A stretch of 64,000 nucleotides of DNA from JAHRAW01 sp965243285 (GTDB taxonomy: Bacteria > Pseudomonadota > Gammaproteobacteria > Arenicellales > Poriferihabitantaceae): positions 434,001 to 498,000 of the forward strand of contig OZ251537.1 of assembly GCA_965243285.1 (NCBI GenBank), in the 5' to 3' direction. This document shows positions 34,185 to 51,470 of this stretch, in pieces. The translations under genes and the position numbers were made by a program. How positions within the stretch are numbered: position 1 is the stretch's first letter; the number at the start of each line of letters is the position of its first letter. Under the pieces are notes generated by a model, which had not been told where the DNA came from, searched no databases, and worked only from the letters and a program-made list of their open reading frames with translations.

Positions 34185-35375
34185 TTATTCGATAATTTTC
34201 GCCACTACGCCGGCGCCGACGGTGCGCCCGCCTTCGCGGATGGCGAAGCGTAACCCTTCCGACATCGCTATGGGGGCGATCAACTCCACCACCATCTTGA
34301 TGTTGTCGCCCGGCATCACCATCTCCACATCACTCGGCAATTCCACCGCGCCGGTCACATCCGTAGTGCGAAAATAAAACTGCGGCCGATAACCCTTGAA
34401 AAACGGCGTGTGCCGACCGCCCTCTTCCTTCGCCAAAATGTACACTTCGGCATCAAACTTGGTGTGCGGCGTGATCGAACCCGGCTTCGCCAATACCTGA
34501 CCGCGCTCCACCTGCTCGCGCTTGGTGCCGCGCAACAACACACCGACATTATCCCCGGCGCGACCCTCATCCAACAACTTGCGAAACATCTCAACACCGG
34601 TGCAAGTGGTAGACGCGGTCTCGCGAATGCCGATGATCGATAACTCCTCGCCCACCTTCACCACGCCGCGCTCGACGCGACCGGTGACCACCGTGCCGCG
34701 ACCCGATATGGAAAATACATCCTCCACCGGCATCAAAAAATCCCCATCGATGGCGCGCTCGGGCTGCGGAATAAAACTATCCAACGCCTCGGCCAACTTC
34801 AGTATCGAACCGGCGCCCAACTCACCCTCATCGCCCGCCAACGCCTTGAGCGCCGAGCCAATAATCACCGGCGTATCATCGCCGGGAAAATCGTAACTAT
34901 CCAACAACTCGCGCACCTCCATCTCGACTAACTCTAACAACTCAGCATCATCGACCACATCGGCTTTATTCAAATACACCACGATGTGCGGCACGCCCAC
35001 TTGGCGCGCCAATAAGATGTGCTCGCGCGTCTGCGGCATGGGGCCATCAGCCGCCGACACCACCAACACCGCGCCATCCATCTGCGCCGCGCCGGTAATC
35101 ATATTTTTGATGTAATCCGCATGGCCGGGGCAATCCACATGCGCATAATGGCGAGCATCGGTCTCATATTCCACATGCGCAGTGGCGATGGTGATGCCGC
35201 GCTCGCGCTCCTCCGGCGCATTGTCGATCTCGTCAAACGCCTTCGCCTCGCCACCATGCTTGGCCGACAACACCCGCGTCAACGCCGCCGTCAACGTCGT
35301 CTTGCCATGGTCTACATGACCAATCGTACCCACATTCACATGCGGCTTAGTGCGCTCAAACTTCTCTTTCGCCAT
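34185..35375 (-). CDS. tuf: Elongation factor Tu (copy 1)
   Basis: Delivers aminoacyl-tRNA to the ribosome. GTPase motifs GHVDHGKT, DCPGHAD, NKAD and SALKA are in place; length 396 aa. Its protein is identical to that at 51471-52661, and the two genes differ at only a few silent sites, which implies recent gene conversion or strong constraint. A good Shine-Dalgarno sequence (AAGGAG, 8 nt before the ATG) precedes this copy. Confidence 0.98.
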   Translation of the reverse strand: MAKEKFERTKPHVNVGTIGHVDHGKTTLTAALTRVLSAKHGGEAKAFDEIDNAPEERERGITIATAHVEYETDARHYAHVDCPGHADYIKNMITGAAQMDGAVLVVSAADGPMPQTREHILLARQVGVPHIVVYLNKADVVDDAELLELVEMEVRELLDSYDFPGDDTPVIIGSALKALAGDEGELGAGSILKLAEALDSFIPQPERAIDGDFLMPVEDVFSISGRGTVVTGRVERGVVKVGEELSIIGIRETASTTCTGVEMFRKLLDEGRAGDNVGVLLRGTKREQVERGQVLAKPGSITPHTKFDAEVYILAKEEGGRHTPFFKGYRPQFYFRTTDVTGAVELPSDVEMVMPGDNIKMVVELIAPIAMSEGLRFAIREGGRTVGAGVVAKIIE

Positions 35376-35383
35376 GAGGGTGT

Positions 35384-35389
35384 CTCCTT
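35384..35389 (-). promoter_or_regulatory. Ribosome binding site of tuf copy 1
   Basis: AAGGAG on the minus strand, followed by ACACCCTC and the ATG at 35375. It is one of the clearest Shine-Dalgarno sequences in the window. The second tuf copy lacks it. Confidence 0.8.
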
Positions 35390-35435
35390 TATGGAATTTG
35401 TGGTGTATATAAGGTGCGTTTGCGCGCTGGGTGAA

Positions 35436-37526
35436 TTAGGCGGATTTAATGGATTCCGCCACGCTCGCTGGAACCGGCGCGTACTTTTTGAACGCCATAG
35501 TATGAGTGGCGCGCCCCTGGGTGGCCGAGCGCAATGCCGTGGCATAACCAAACATTTCCGACAGCGGCACTTCCGCCTTGATCACCTTGCCGCCGGGGGA
35601 ATCCTCCATTTCTTGAATCATGCCGCGCCGTGAACTCAAGTCGCCATTCACGCTGCCCATGTATTCTTCGGGCGTGACCACTTCCACCGCCATCAGCGGC
35701 TCGAGCAGTTGCGGTTGGGCTTGGCGCGCCCCCTCTTTAAATGCTTGGATGCCGGCCGCCTTAAACGCATGTTCGGAGGAATCCACATCATGGTATGAGC
35801 CGTAGTACAGTGCCACCTTAACATCGATGACCGGGTAGCCGGCGATGACGCCGGACTGCATGGCTTCTTGAATGCCTTTATTCACCGACGGAATATATTC
35901 TTTGGGAATCACGCCGCCTTTGATTTCGTCCACAAATTCATAGCCGGTGCCCAGCTCTTGCGGTTCCATGCGGATAAAAACATGGCCATATTGACCACGC
36001 CCACCGGTTTGCTTGACATATTTATGTTCTTGCTCGATGCTTTTGGTGATGGTTTCGCGATAGGCGACTTGTGGCCGGCCGATATTGGCCGCGACATTAA
36101 ATTCCCGCCGCAAGCGGTCGATGATAATTTCCAGATGCAACTCGCCCATGCCAGAAATAATGGTCTGGCCGGATTCCTCATCCGAGTGCACCCGAAATGA
36201 CGGGTCTTCCTTCGCCAGTTTACCCAGCGCCACCCCCAATTTCTCTTGATCGCTTTTGGTTTTCGGCTCCACGGCTTGCGAAATGACCGGCTCTGGGAAT
36301 TCCATTCGCTCGAGCACAACTTCGGCGCTCATATCGCACAAGGTGTCGCCGGTGGTGGCGTATTTAAGCCCGACGGCGGCGGCGATGTCGCCAGCGCGCA
36401 CTTCTTTGATGTCTTCACGGTTATTGGAATGCATTTGCAGAATACGGCCAATGCGTTCCTTTTTACCTTTTACCGAGTTGTACACGGTGTCGCCGGATTT
36501 CAGCACCCCGGAATACACCCGAAAAAACACCAACTGACCAAAAAACGAGTCGGTCATAATTTTGAAGCCGAGGGCCGCAAACGGCTCTTTGTCGTCGGCC
36601 TTGCGCACCACGGCGCGTTCGCCGTCTTCCCCGACACCGGCGATGGGTGGCACATCCACTGGGCTTGGCATGTAATCCACCACGCCGTCCAGCATCGCTT
36701 GCACGCCTTTGTTCTTGAACGCCGAGCCGCAAAACACCGGAATGAGCTCGTTAGCTAAAGCACGGGCGCGGACACCCTGGCGAATGTCGGCTTCGTTCAA
36801 GTCGCCGCCCTCGAAATACTTTTCCATCAGCGCATCATCCACCTCGGCGGCGGCCTCGACGAGTTTTTCGCGATATTCATCGCACTGCGCTTGCATGTCG
36901 GCCGGAATGTCGCGCTCCTCGAACTTCGTCCCCATAGAGTCTGGATCCCAATACAACGCCTTCATTTTGATCAAATCGACCACGCCTTCGAAACCATCTT
37001 CCGCGCCAATGGGCAATTGCATGACCACCGGATTGGCCCCCAAGCGAGTGCGAATTTGCTCGACCACGCGCAAAAAATCAGCCCCGGTGCGGTCCATTTT
37101 ATTGACGAACGCCATGCGCGGCACGCGGTATTTGTTGGCTTGTCGCCACACCGTCTCAGACTGTGGTTCGCAACCGCCCACCGCGCAAAAAACCGCCACC
37201 GCGCCGTCCAGCACGCGCAACGAACGTTCCACCTCGATGGTGAAATCCACATGCCCTGGGGTGTCGATGATGTTGATGCGATGTTCATCATACTGTCGCC
37301 CCATGCCGGACCAAAAACAAGTGGTGGCGGCCGAGGTGATGGTGATGCCGCGCTCTTGCTCTTGCTCCATCCAATCCATCACCGCATTGCCGTCGTGCAC
37401 CTCGCCGATCTTGTGCGACAAGCCGGTATAAAAAAGTACGCGCTCGGTGGTCGTGGTTTTACCCGCATCGATGTGCGCCATGATGCCGATATTGCGATAA
37501 CGCTCGAGGGGAGTTTGTCTCGCCAC
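35436..37526 (-). CDS. fusA: Elongation factor G
   Basis: Drives translocation. GTPase motifs: AHIDAGKTTTTERVL (P-loop), DTPGHVDF and NKMD. Domains II to V follow, with the C-terminal GGVIPKEYIPSVNKGIQEAM. Length 696 aa. Between rpsG and tuf in the str operon. Confidence 0.98.
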   Translation of the reverse strand: MARQTPLERYRNIGIMAHIDAGKTTTTERVLFYTGLSHKIGEVHDGNAVMDWMEQEQERGITITSAATTCFWSGMGRQYDEHRINIIDTPGHVDFTIEVERSLRVLDGAVAVFCAVGGCEPQSETVWRQANKYRVPRMAFVNKMDRTGADFLRVVEQIRTRLGANPVVMQLPIGAEDGFEGVVDLIKMKALYWDPDSMGTKFEERDIPADMQAQCDEYREKLVEAAAEVDDALMEKYFEGGDLNEADIRQGVRARALANELIPVFCGSAFKNKGVQAMLDGVVDYMPSPVDVPPIAGVGEDGERAVVRKADDKEPFAALGFKIMTDSFFGQLVFFRVYSGVLKSGDTVYNSVKGKKERIGRILQMHSNNREDIKEVRAGDIAAAVGLKYATTGDTLCDMSAEVVLERMEFPEPVISQAVEPKTKSDQEKLGVALGKLAKEDPSFRVHSDEESGQTIISGMGELHLEIIIDRLRREFNVAANIGRPQVAYRETITKSIEQEHKYVKQTGGRGQYGHVFIRMEPQELGTGYEFVDEIKGGVIPKEYIPSVNKGIQEAMQSGVIAGYPVIDVKVALYYGSYHDVDSSEHAFKAAGIQAFKEGARQAQPQLLEPLMAVEVVTPEEYMGSVNGDLSSRRGMIQEMEDSPGGKVIKAEVPLSEMFGYATALRSATQGRATHTMAFKKYAPVPASVAESIKSA

Positions 37527-37596
37527 GGATTTGATTGCCCGAGTGAATTAACCGAGTGAAATAATAAAATCAACAATGATCGAATGACTTAATCGA

Positions 37597-38067
37597 TCAA
37601 AACCGATAATGCGCAAAAGCCTTGTTGGCTTCCGCCATTTTATGCGTGTCTTCGCGTTTTTTAACGGCGCTGCCGCGTTCTTCCGAAGCATCCATCAATT
37701 CGCCCGCCAGCCGAACCGTCATGGATTTTTCGTTGCGCTTGCGCGCCGCATCCACCAGCCAGCGCATGGCCAGCGCCAACTGCCGGTTCGGTCGAACCTC
37801 CACCGGCACTTGGTAGGTGGCGCCGCCCATTCGCCTGCTTTTCACCTCGACCCCAGGGCTCACCTTGTCGATGGCGTTGTTGAAAACGCCGACCGGATCG
37901 CTTTTGCCGCGCTCTTTGATGATTTCCAAGGCATCGTAGAGAATCTTTTCGGCGATGGATTTTTTCCCGTTGAGCATCATGATATTGATGAACTTAGCCA
38001 CCATCCGATCCTTGTATTTCGGATCAGGAAGAATATCCCGCTTCGGTACTTCTCTTCGTCTTGGCAT
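37597..38067 (-). CDS. rpsG: 30S ribosomal protein S7
   Basis: Head assembly protein. MPRRREVPKRDILPDPKYKDRMVAKFINIMMLNGKKSIAEKILYDALEII is typical, with the C-terminal helix TVRLAGELMDASEERGSAVKKREDTHKMAEANKAFAHYRF. Length 156 aa. Confidence 0.97.
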   Translation of the reverse strand: MPRRREVPKRDILPDPKYKDRMVAKFINIMMLNGKKSIAEKILYDALEIIKERGKSDPVGVFNNAIDKVSPGVEVKSRRMGGATYQVPVEVRPNRQLALAMRWLVDAARKRNEKSMTVRLAGELMDASEERGSAVKKREDTHKMAEANKAFAHYRF

Positions 38068-38241
38068 ATCTTCCCCTAAAATGCTAATTCTATGGACTGG
38101 TTACAATGAAATATCGCCCCAAAACTCCAGGCGACTGAGATTATAAACCACTCGTGCGTCGGCGAACACAAAGCGCTGGCTATTAAGCAGGCCGCGCGGC
38201 GAAATCGATGTGGCGAAAGCGGTTGTTACGATGAATCGCGG

Positions 38242-38616
38242 TTAAGATTTGGGGCGCTTGGCGCCGTATTTTGAGCGCCCTTGACGGCGGTCGGACACCC
38301 CGGAGGCATCTAACGCGCCGCGCACGGTGTGATAGCGCACGCCAGGCAAATCTTTCACCCGCCCGCCACGCAACAACACCACCGAGTGCTCTTGTAGGTT
38401 ATGACCTTCGCCGCCGATGTAGGTGGTCACCTCGAAGCCGTTGGTGAGCCGCACGCGCGCCACCTTCCGCAAAGCCGAATTCGGCTTTTTCGGCGTGGTG
38501 GTGTAAACCCGCGTGCATACGCCACGCTTCTGCGGGCAGGCTTGCAGGGCCGGCACATTCGACTTCTTCACCTGCCTTTTGCGCGGGCTTCTGACCAGTT
38601 GGTTCAGCGTCGGCAT
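38242..38616 (-). CDS. rpsL: 30S ribosomal protein S12
   Basis: Decoding-centre protein. I chose the ATG at 38616 (MPTLNQLVRSPRK); an upstream Met at 38634 adds six atypical residues. TTPKKPNSALRKVARVRLTNGFEVTTYIGGEGHNLQEHSVVLLRGGRVKDLPGVRYHTVRG is standard, including the two lysines of the streptomycin-sensitive form (TPKKPNSA and, in place of the usual GRVKDLPG, an identical motif). Length 124 aa. A 174-bp spacer separates it from rpsG. Confidence 0.97.
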   Translation of the reverse strand: MPTLNQLVRSPRKRQVKKSNVPALQACPQKRGVCTRVYTTTPKKPNSALRKVARVRLTNGFEVTTYIGGEGHNLQEHSVVLLRGGRVKDLPGVRYHTVRGALDASGVSDRRQGRSKYGAKRPKS

Positions 38617-38813
38617 TCGCTCAATAATCCACAATGTAAGTTTAGTTTCAATTAACTCGAGACTGTCTCGAAAACCACTCAGCGAGAGCGCGGAATCTAA
38701 AAGCCGCGATGCCTCATTTAGCGAGGGCGGCGGATTCTACGCCAAGCGCGTACCCGTTGTCAACCGCGAATTTTCTTGTTTTCGATGAATTTCGCAACCA
38801 TCGACTGCTTGGC

Positions 38814-47515
<8,702 letters not shown>

Positions 47516-47663
47516 CGGTTGTCCTCTTAGATTCAAACCTTGCCACGCCGCTTATTGCTCTGCGCGAACGATGAAACACCATGCCGACGGCGACGACCAA
47601 CCTTTGCAATTGACCGCCGCCGCTCGATGGCGCTTGATTACTCGACCAACATCATCGGCCGGG

Positions 47664-48038
47664 CTATTTCAACTCCGCGGCGCCGCCAGCCTCCTCGAGC
47701 TGCTTTTTGAAGCCTTCGGCTTCGTCTTTGTTGATGCCTTCTTTGATCGCGGACGGCGCCGCCTCCACCAAATCTTTGGCCTCTTTGAGGCCGAGCCCGG
47801 TGATGGCGCGAACCACCTTGATGACGCCGACCTTTTTATCGCCGAACGAGGTCAACATCAGGTCAAACTCGGTTTTCTCTTCGACCGCGGCGGCCACCGC
47901 AGCGGGGGCCGCGGCCACCGCCATCGCCGGCGATGCGGAGACGCCGAATTTCGCCTCTATATCGGCGATCAACTCGGACAGGTCGAGCACCGACATTTCA
48001 GCGATGCCGTCTAGAATCTCTTGTTTACTTAAAGCCAT
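47664..48038 (-). CDS. rplL: 50S ribosomal protein L7/L12
   Basis: Stalk protein that recruits translation factors. N-terminal dimer domain MALSKQEILDGIAEMSVLDLSELIADIEAKFGVSA, Ala-rich hinge, and C-terminal EKTEFDLMLTSFGDKKVGVIKVVRAITGLGLKEAKDLVEAAPS. Length 124 aa. Confidence 0.97.
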   Translation of the reverse strand: MALSKQEILDGIAEMSVLDLSELIADIEAKFGVSASPAMAVAAAPAAVAAAVEEKTEFDLMLTSFGDKKVGVIKVVRAITGLGLKEAKDLVEAAPSAIKEGINKDEAEGFKKQLEEAGGAAELK

Positions 48039-48133
48039 GATAGGGTTCTCCCGATAACTACAACACTAGAAAAAGGAATTCAATGGGTGATTTGAAATGG
48101 ACGGGTCGCAATGCATGCCGATAATCTGCCGCC

Positions 48134-48658
48134 CTAAACGCCATCGCGCGCTTGCGCCGCCGCGCAAACCGCGCGCGCAAACTTCGCCGGCACTTCGTGC
48201 AAGGTGGCGGCGAGTTTTTGAATCGGCGCTTGCATAACGCCCGCCAGCTGCGTCAACAATGCTTCCCGACCCGGCAGTTTCGCCAATGCGCGCACGGTGG
48301 CCATATCGATAGCGATGCCGTTCATGGCCGCGGCGGTGATGTTCAGCGCCTCATGCTTTTGGGCGAACTCGCACATCACCCGGGCCACCGCCACCGCGTC
48401 TTCGGAGGCGGAAAATATCACCGGGCCGACAAAACACTCGCTCAAACACTCGAACGCCGAGCCTTTGACAACGCGCCGGGCGAGGTTGTTCTTAACCACC
48501 TTGACCCACACGCCATGCTCGCGGGCGGCGATGCGCAATGCGGTCAACTGCGCCACGCTCAAACCGCGATATTCCGCCAGCACGCTGGCGCGCGCCGGGG
48601 CGATGGCAGCGGCGACTTCAGCGACCACCGCTTTTTTCTGCTCGATATTCAGGCTCAT
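48134..48658 (-). CDS. rplJ: 50S ribosomal protein L10
   Basis: Stalk base anchoring L7/L12. IEQKKAVVAEVAAAIAPARASVLAEYRGLSVAQLTALRIAAREHGVWVKVVKNNLARR is typical. Length 174 aa. Followed by rplL after 95 bp. Confidence 0.96.
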   Translation of the reverse strand: MSLNIEQKKAVVAEVAAAIAPARASVLAEYRGLSVAQLTALRIAAREHGVWVKVVKNNLARRVVKGSAFECLSECFVGPVIFSASEDAVAVARVMCEFAQKHEALNITAAAMNGIAIDMATVRALAKLPGREALLTQLAGVMQAPIQKLAATLHEVPAKFARAVCAAAQARDGV

Positions 48659-48934
48659 AACAAAACGCTCACCCGCAAATTCCCACTGAAAAATGGCGCC
48701 CCGCCGCGAGTTGGAAAACCCGCTTCAAGCCACCGTCTGCGCCGGCTGATTGGCTGGGAAATCGCTCCCAGTCAAACCCATTAAGCGCCTCACGGCGCGC
48801 CTGCGGTCTTTGACAATCCCCCCTCCGTCAACCGACCGGTCGGGGAAACCCCAAAACCCATTGCACCCACTTAAAAACAGACCCGAAAACCGCCGCCCGC
48901 CAAACCGCTGGGGGAATAAATCGACTACATGCGC
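48659..48934 (-). other. Leader between rplA and rplJ
   Basis: This 276-bp spacer corresponds to the rplJL leader, which in other gammaproteobacteria binds L10 to repress translation. I see paired segments CTGGGA (48754-48759)/TCCCAG (48766-48771) and a perfect 12-bp palindrome CCGACCGGTCGG (48832-48843), but I did not recognise the L10 kink-turn site itself. No gene. Confidence 0.35.
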
Positions 48935-49663
48935 TCAGCGAATCGCCTCAATGCTGGCGCGCTCCACCTTCACCCCCGGGCCCATCGTGCTAGATAGCGT
49001 CACGCGCTGAATGTATTGCCCTTTGGAGGATGCCGGCTTGGATTTGAGCAAGGCACCCACCAAAGCATTCAAATTGGTTTGCAGGTCTTGGGCTGAAAAC
49101 GACGCCTTGCCAATCGGGCAATGAATCAGCCCGGCCTTGTCGATGCGATATTGAACCTGCCCGGATTTGGCGTCGCGCACCGCTTGGGCCACATCGGCGG
49201 TGACGGTGCCGACTTTAGGATTCGGCATCAGGCCGCGTGGGCCTAAAATTTGCCCCAATTGGCCGACCACGCGCATGGCGTCCGGCGCGGCGATGCACAA
49301 ATCAAACTCGATTTTGCCCTGCTTGACGGCGGCGGCGAGGTCGTCCAACCCCACCAAATCGGCGCCGGCGGCGCGCGCCGCTTCGGCGTTATCGCCGTCC
49401 GCAAACACGGCTACGCGCGTGGTTTTGCCGGTGCCTTTGGGCAACACCGTGGCGCCGCGCACATTCTGGTCCGACTTTTTGGCGTTGACGCCGAGATTGA
49501 CCGCCGCATCCACCGACTCGTCGAATTTTGCCGAAGCCAGTTTTTTCACCAGCGACAGCGCTTCGGGCAACGAGTACAATTTTTCACGCTCGACTTTTTG
49601 GGCGGCGGCGCGCATGCGCTTGCCGGCGTGACGCTTAGCGTTATCGATAATAGTCGCCATCAC
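48935..49663 (-). CDS. rplA: 50S ribosomal protein L1
   Basis: L1 stalk protein, and repressor of its own operon in enteric bacteria. KSDQNVRGATVLPKGTGKTTRVAVFA and the signature VGQLGQILGPRGLMPNPKVGTVT are present. Length 242 aa. Start overlaps rplK stop by 4 bp; Met1 or Met2 may be used. Confidence 0.97.
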   Translation of the reverse strand: MMATIIDNAKRHAGKRMRAAAQKVEREKLYSLPEALSLVKKLASAKFDESVDAAVNLGVNAKKSDQNVRGATVLPKGTGKTTRVAVFADGDNAEAARAAGADLVGLDDLAAAVKQGKIEFDLCIAAPDAMRVVGQLGQILGPRGLMPNPKVGTVTADVAQAVRDAKSGQVQYRIDKAGLIHCPIGKASFSAQDLQTNLNALVGALLKSKPASSKGQYIQRVTLSSTMGPGVKVERASIEAIR

Positions 49664-50091
49664 ACGCCCTCCGTTTCGATGCCCATGCTTTTGGCGCTGC
49701 CGGCGATAATGCGAATCGCCTGCTCGATGTTATGGGCGTTCAAATCCGGCGATTTGGCGCGCGCGATTTCCTCTAGTTGGGCGCGCGTCACCGTGCCGAC
49801 TTTGTCGCGATTGGGCGCGCCGCTGCCTTTGGCGACGCCAGCCGCTTTTTTCAGCAACACCGAAGCGGGCGGGGTTTTTTTGATAAAACTGAATGTTTTA
49901 TCCACATACACGGTGATAATCACCGGAATGGGCAGCCCCTGCTCCATCTCCGCGGTCTCGGCGTTGAAGGCCTTGCAGAAATCCATGATGTTCAGCCCGT
50001 GCTGGCCAAGCGCCGGGCCTACTGGCGGGCTGGGTTTGGCCGCCCCGGCCGGCACTTGCAGTTTGATATAGGCGTCTATTTTCTTGGCCAT
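49660..50091 (-). CDS. rplK: 50S ribosomal protein L11
   Basis: Thiostrepton-site protein. AYIKLQVPAGAAKPSPPVGPALGQHGLNIMDFCKAFNAET is standard. Length 143 aa. Directly after nusG. Confidence 0.97.
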   Translation of the reverse strand: MAKKIDAYIKLQVPAGAAKPSPPVGPALGQHGLNIMDFCKAFNAETAEMEQGLPIPVIITVYVDKTFSFIKKTPPASVLLKKAAGVAKGSGAPNRDKVGTVTRAQLEEIARAKSPDLNAHNIEQAIRIIAGSAKSMGIETEGV

Positions 50092-50194
50092 GCGTTGCTC
50101 CTAAATGGGTTCGAGCGCCGATGATGTTCGGCTCCCCGGTTGTAGGGTGGGCGATTGTAGGGCGTGTTCGGTGGGCGCACCGGCTGAGTCGGGG

Positions 50195-50803
50195 CTAACT
50201 TTTCGCGACTTGGGTGAAATCCAGCTCCACCGGCGTCGAACGCCCGAAAATCATCACCGAAACGCGCAATTTGGCTTTCTCGAAGTTGGCATCTTCGACC
50301 GTGCCATTGAATTCGGCGAACGGCCCATCGATGATGCGCACCAATTCGCCGGCGGCGAAGGTGAATTTCATCTTCGGCTTATCCACGCTGTCGGATACTT
50401 GCTGGATGATTTCATCAGCCTCGTGGTCGGCGATGGGCATGGGGCGATTTTCGGTGCCGCCGATAAAGCCGGCCACTTTGGGCACATTCTTGATCATGTG
50501 CCAAGCATCATCGCTCATGCGCATATGCACCAGCACATAGCCGGGGAAAAATTTGCGCTCGCTGGTGCGCTTTTGACCGCCTTTCATCTCCACCACATCC
50601 TCAGTAGGCACCATGATCTTGCCAAAATCGTCTTGCATGCCGCTGCGCCCGATATGCTCTTGCATGGCGCGCATGACATGTTTTTCATAGCCGGAATAGG
50701 CCTGCACCACATACCAGCGCTTGCCGTCATGCGATGTCGCCGGCGTGGGGGCGCCGGCGTGGTCAGCCGCGTGGTCAGCCACTTGCTCGATAGCGTCGGC
50801 CAT
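50195..50803 (-). CDS. nusG: Transcription termination/antitermination protein NusG
   Basis: Binds RNA polymerase, Rho and S10 (NusE). The true start is the ATG at 50803 (MADAIEQVADH), since the frame continuing upstream to 51082 lies over secE and is not NusG-like. NGN domain: RWYVVQAYSGYEKHVMRAMQEHI and FFPGYVLVHMRMSDDAWHMIKNVPKVAGFIG. C-terminal KOW: GELVRIIDGPFAEFNGTVEDANFEKAKLRVSV. Length 202 aa; an Ala/His-rich stretch precedes the NGN domain. Confidence 0.96.
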   Translation of the reverse strand: MADAIEQVADHAADHAGAPTPATSHDGKRWYVVQAYSGYEKHVMRAMQEHIGRSGMQDDFGKIMVPTEDVVEMKGGQKRTSERKFFPGYVLVHMRMSDDAWHMIKNVPKVAGFIGGTENRPMPIADHEADEIIQQVSDSVDKPKMKFTFAAGELVRIIDGPFAEFNGTVEDANFEKAKLRVSVMIFGRSTPVELDFTQVAKS

Positions 50804-50805
50804 GG

Positions 50806-51108
50806 TCACTCGTCCTGCAACCCTAAAATTAAGTCGTAAATGCCATAAAACGACAGCGAATCTAACAACCACAGATACAGCCCGAACACGATGACCATGA
50901 CCAGAACTAAGCCGGTCACTTGCATGGCCTCGCGGCGGCTTGGCCACACCATTTTCTGGCGTTCGGCGTTGGCTCCCTTGGCGAACACCATAGTGGCGCG
51001 CCCTATTTCGGTGCCCATGGCCAGCGCCACGGCGAGCCCCACCCCGGCCAGCACCGCGCCGACCCGGGCCACCTGCAGCCATTCATCGAATTGGTAGTAG
51101 ACGGCCAC
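50806..51108 (-). CDS. secE: Preprotein translocase subunit SecE
   Basis: Clamps SecY. Conserved VFAKGANAERQKMVWPSRREAMQVTGLVLVMVIVFGLYLWLLD marks the amphipathic and last membrane helices. With the GTG at 51108 the first membrane helix is cut short (VAVYYQFDEWLQV). The same frame continues upstream as DKIKLVGAGLIVAAA, which fits the normal three-helix SecE, but no ATG, GTG or TTG precedes it before the tRNA-Trp gene. Either a non-standard start (ATA at 51154-51156, or ATT at 51145-51147) or a sequence error is involved. It ends 2 bp before nusG. Confidence 0.88.
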   Translation of the reverse strand: MAVYYQFDEWLQVARVGAVLAGVGLAVALAMGTEIGRATMVFAKGANAERQKMVWPSRREAMQVTGLVLVMVIVFGLYLWLLDSLSFYGIYDLILGLQDE

Positions 51109-51202
51109 CGCGGCGGCGACTATCAGCCCCGCGCCAACCAGTTTAATTTTGTCTATTGCCGCCGCCCTCGTTGTCGCCCGCGCACGGCGAGCATCGTTAT
51201 GT

Positions 51203-51278
51203 TGGCAGGCCAGGAGGGAATCGAACCCCCAACCTGCGGTTTTGGAGACCGCCGCTCTGCCAATTGAGCTACTGGCCT
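51203..51278 (-). tRNA. trnW: tRNA-Trp (CCA)
   Basis: 76 nt, with encoded CCA end. Acceptor stem AGGCCAG pairs with CTGGCCT, D arm GCTCAATTGGCAGAGC, anticodon loop CTCCAAA giving CCA, and T arm GGGGGTTCGATTCCCTC. It lies between the second tuf gene and secE, the typical gammaproteobacterial site. Confidence 0.95.
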
Positions 51279-51384
51279 TCTAAATTTGGCATCGCCGACC
51301 GCCAATCTGATGCCGCCGGATAAAACACCCCGCGCGGCCAAACCGCTCGGGGGATACTCGTTCAATCGAAAAATGTCATGTTTA

Positions 51385-51431
51385 TTAATGCGAGTTGATT
51401 AATGCGAGTTGATTAATGCGGGTTGATTAAA
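51385..51431. repeat. 14-bp tandem repeat downstream of tuf copy 2
   Basis: TTAATGCGAGTTGA at 51385 and 51399, then TTAATGCGGGTTGA at 51413 and a partial fourth unit. It lies between tuf copy 2 and the tRNA-Trp gene. Confidence 0.7.
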
Positions 51432-51470
51432 CGCAGGCCAAACCATCAATGCTCGCGCCGAGCGGCGCCA

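Noticed and set aside
50804..51082. Upstream extension of nusG to a 295-residue protein
   Set aside because: The added 93 residues overlap secE in another frame and are Arg/Gly-rich noise; the ATG at 50803 gives a normal NusG.
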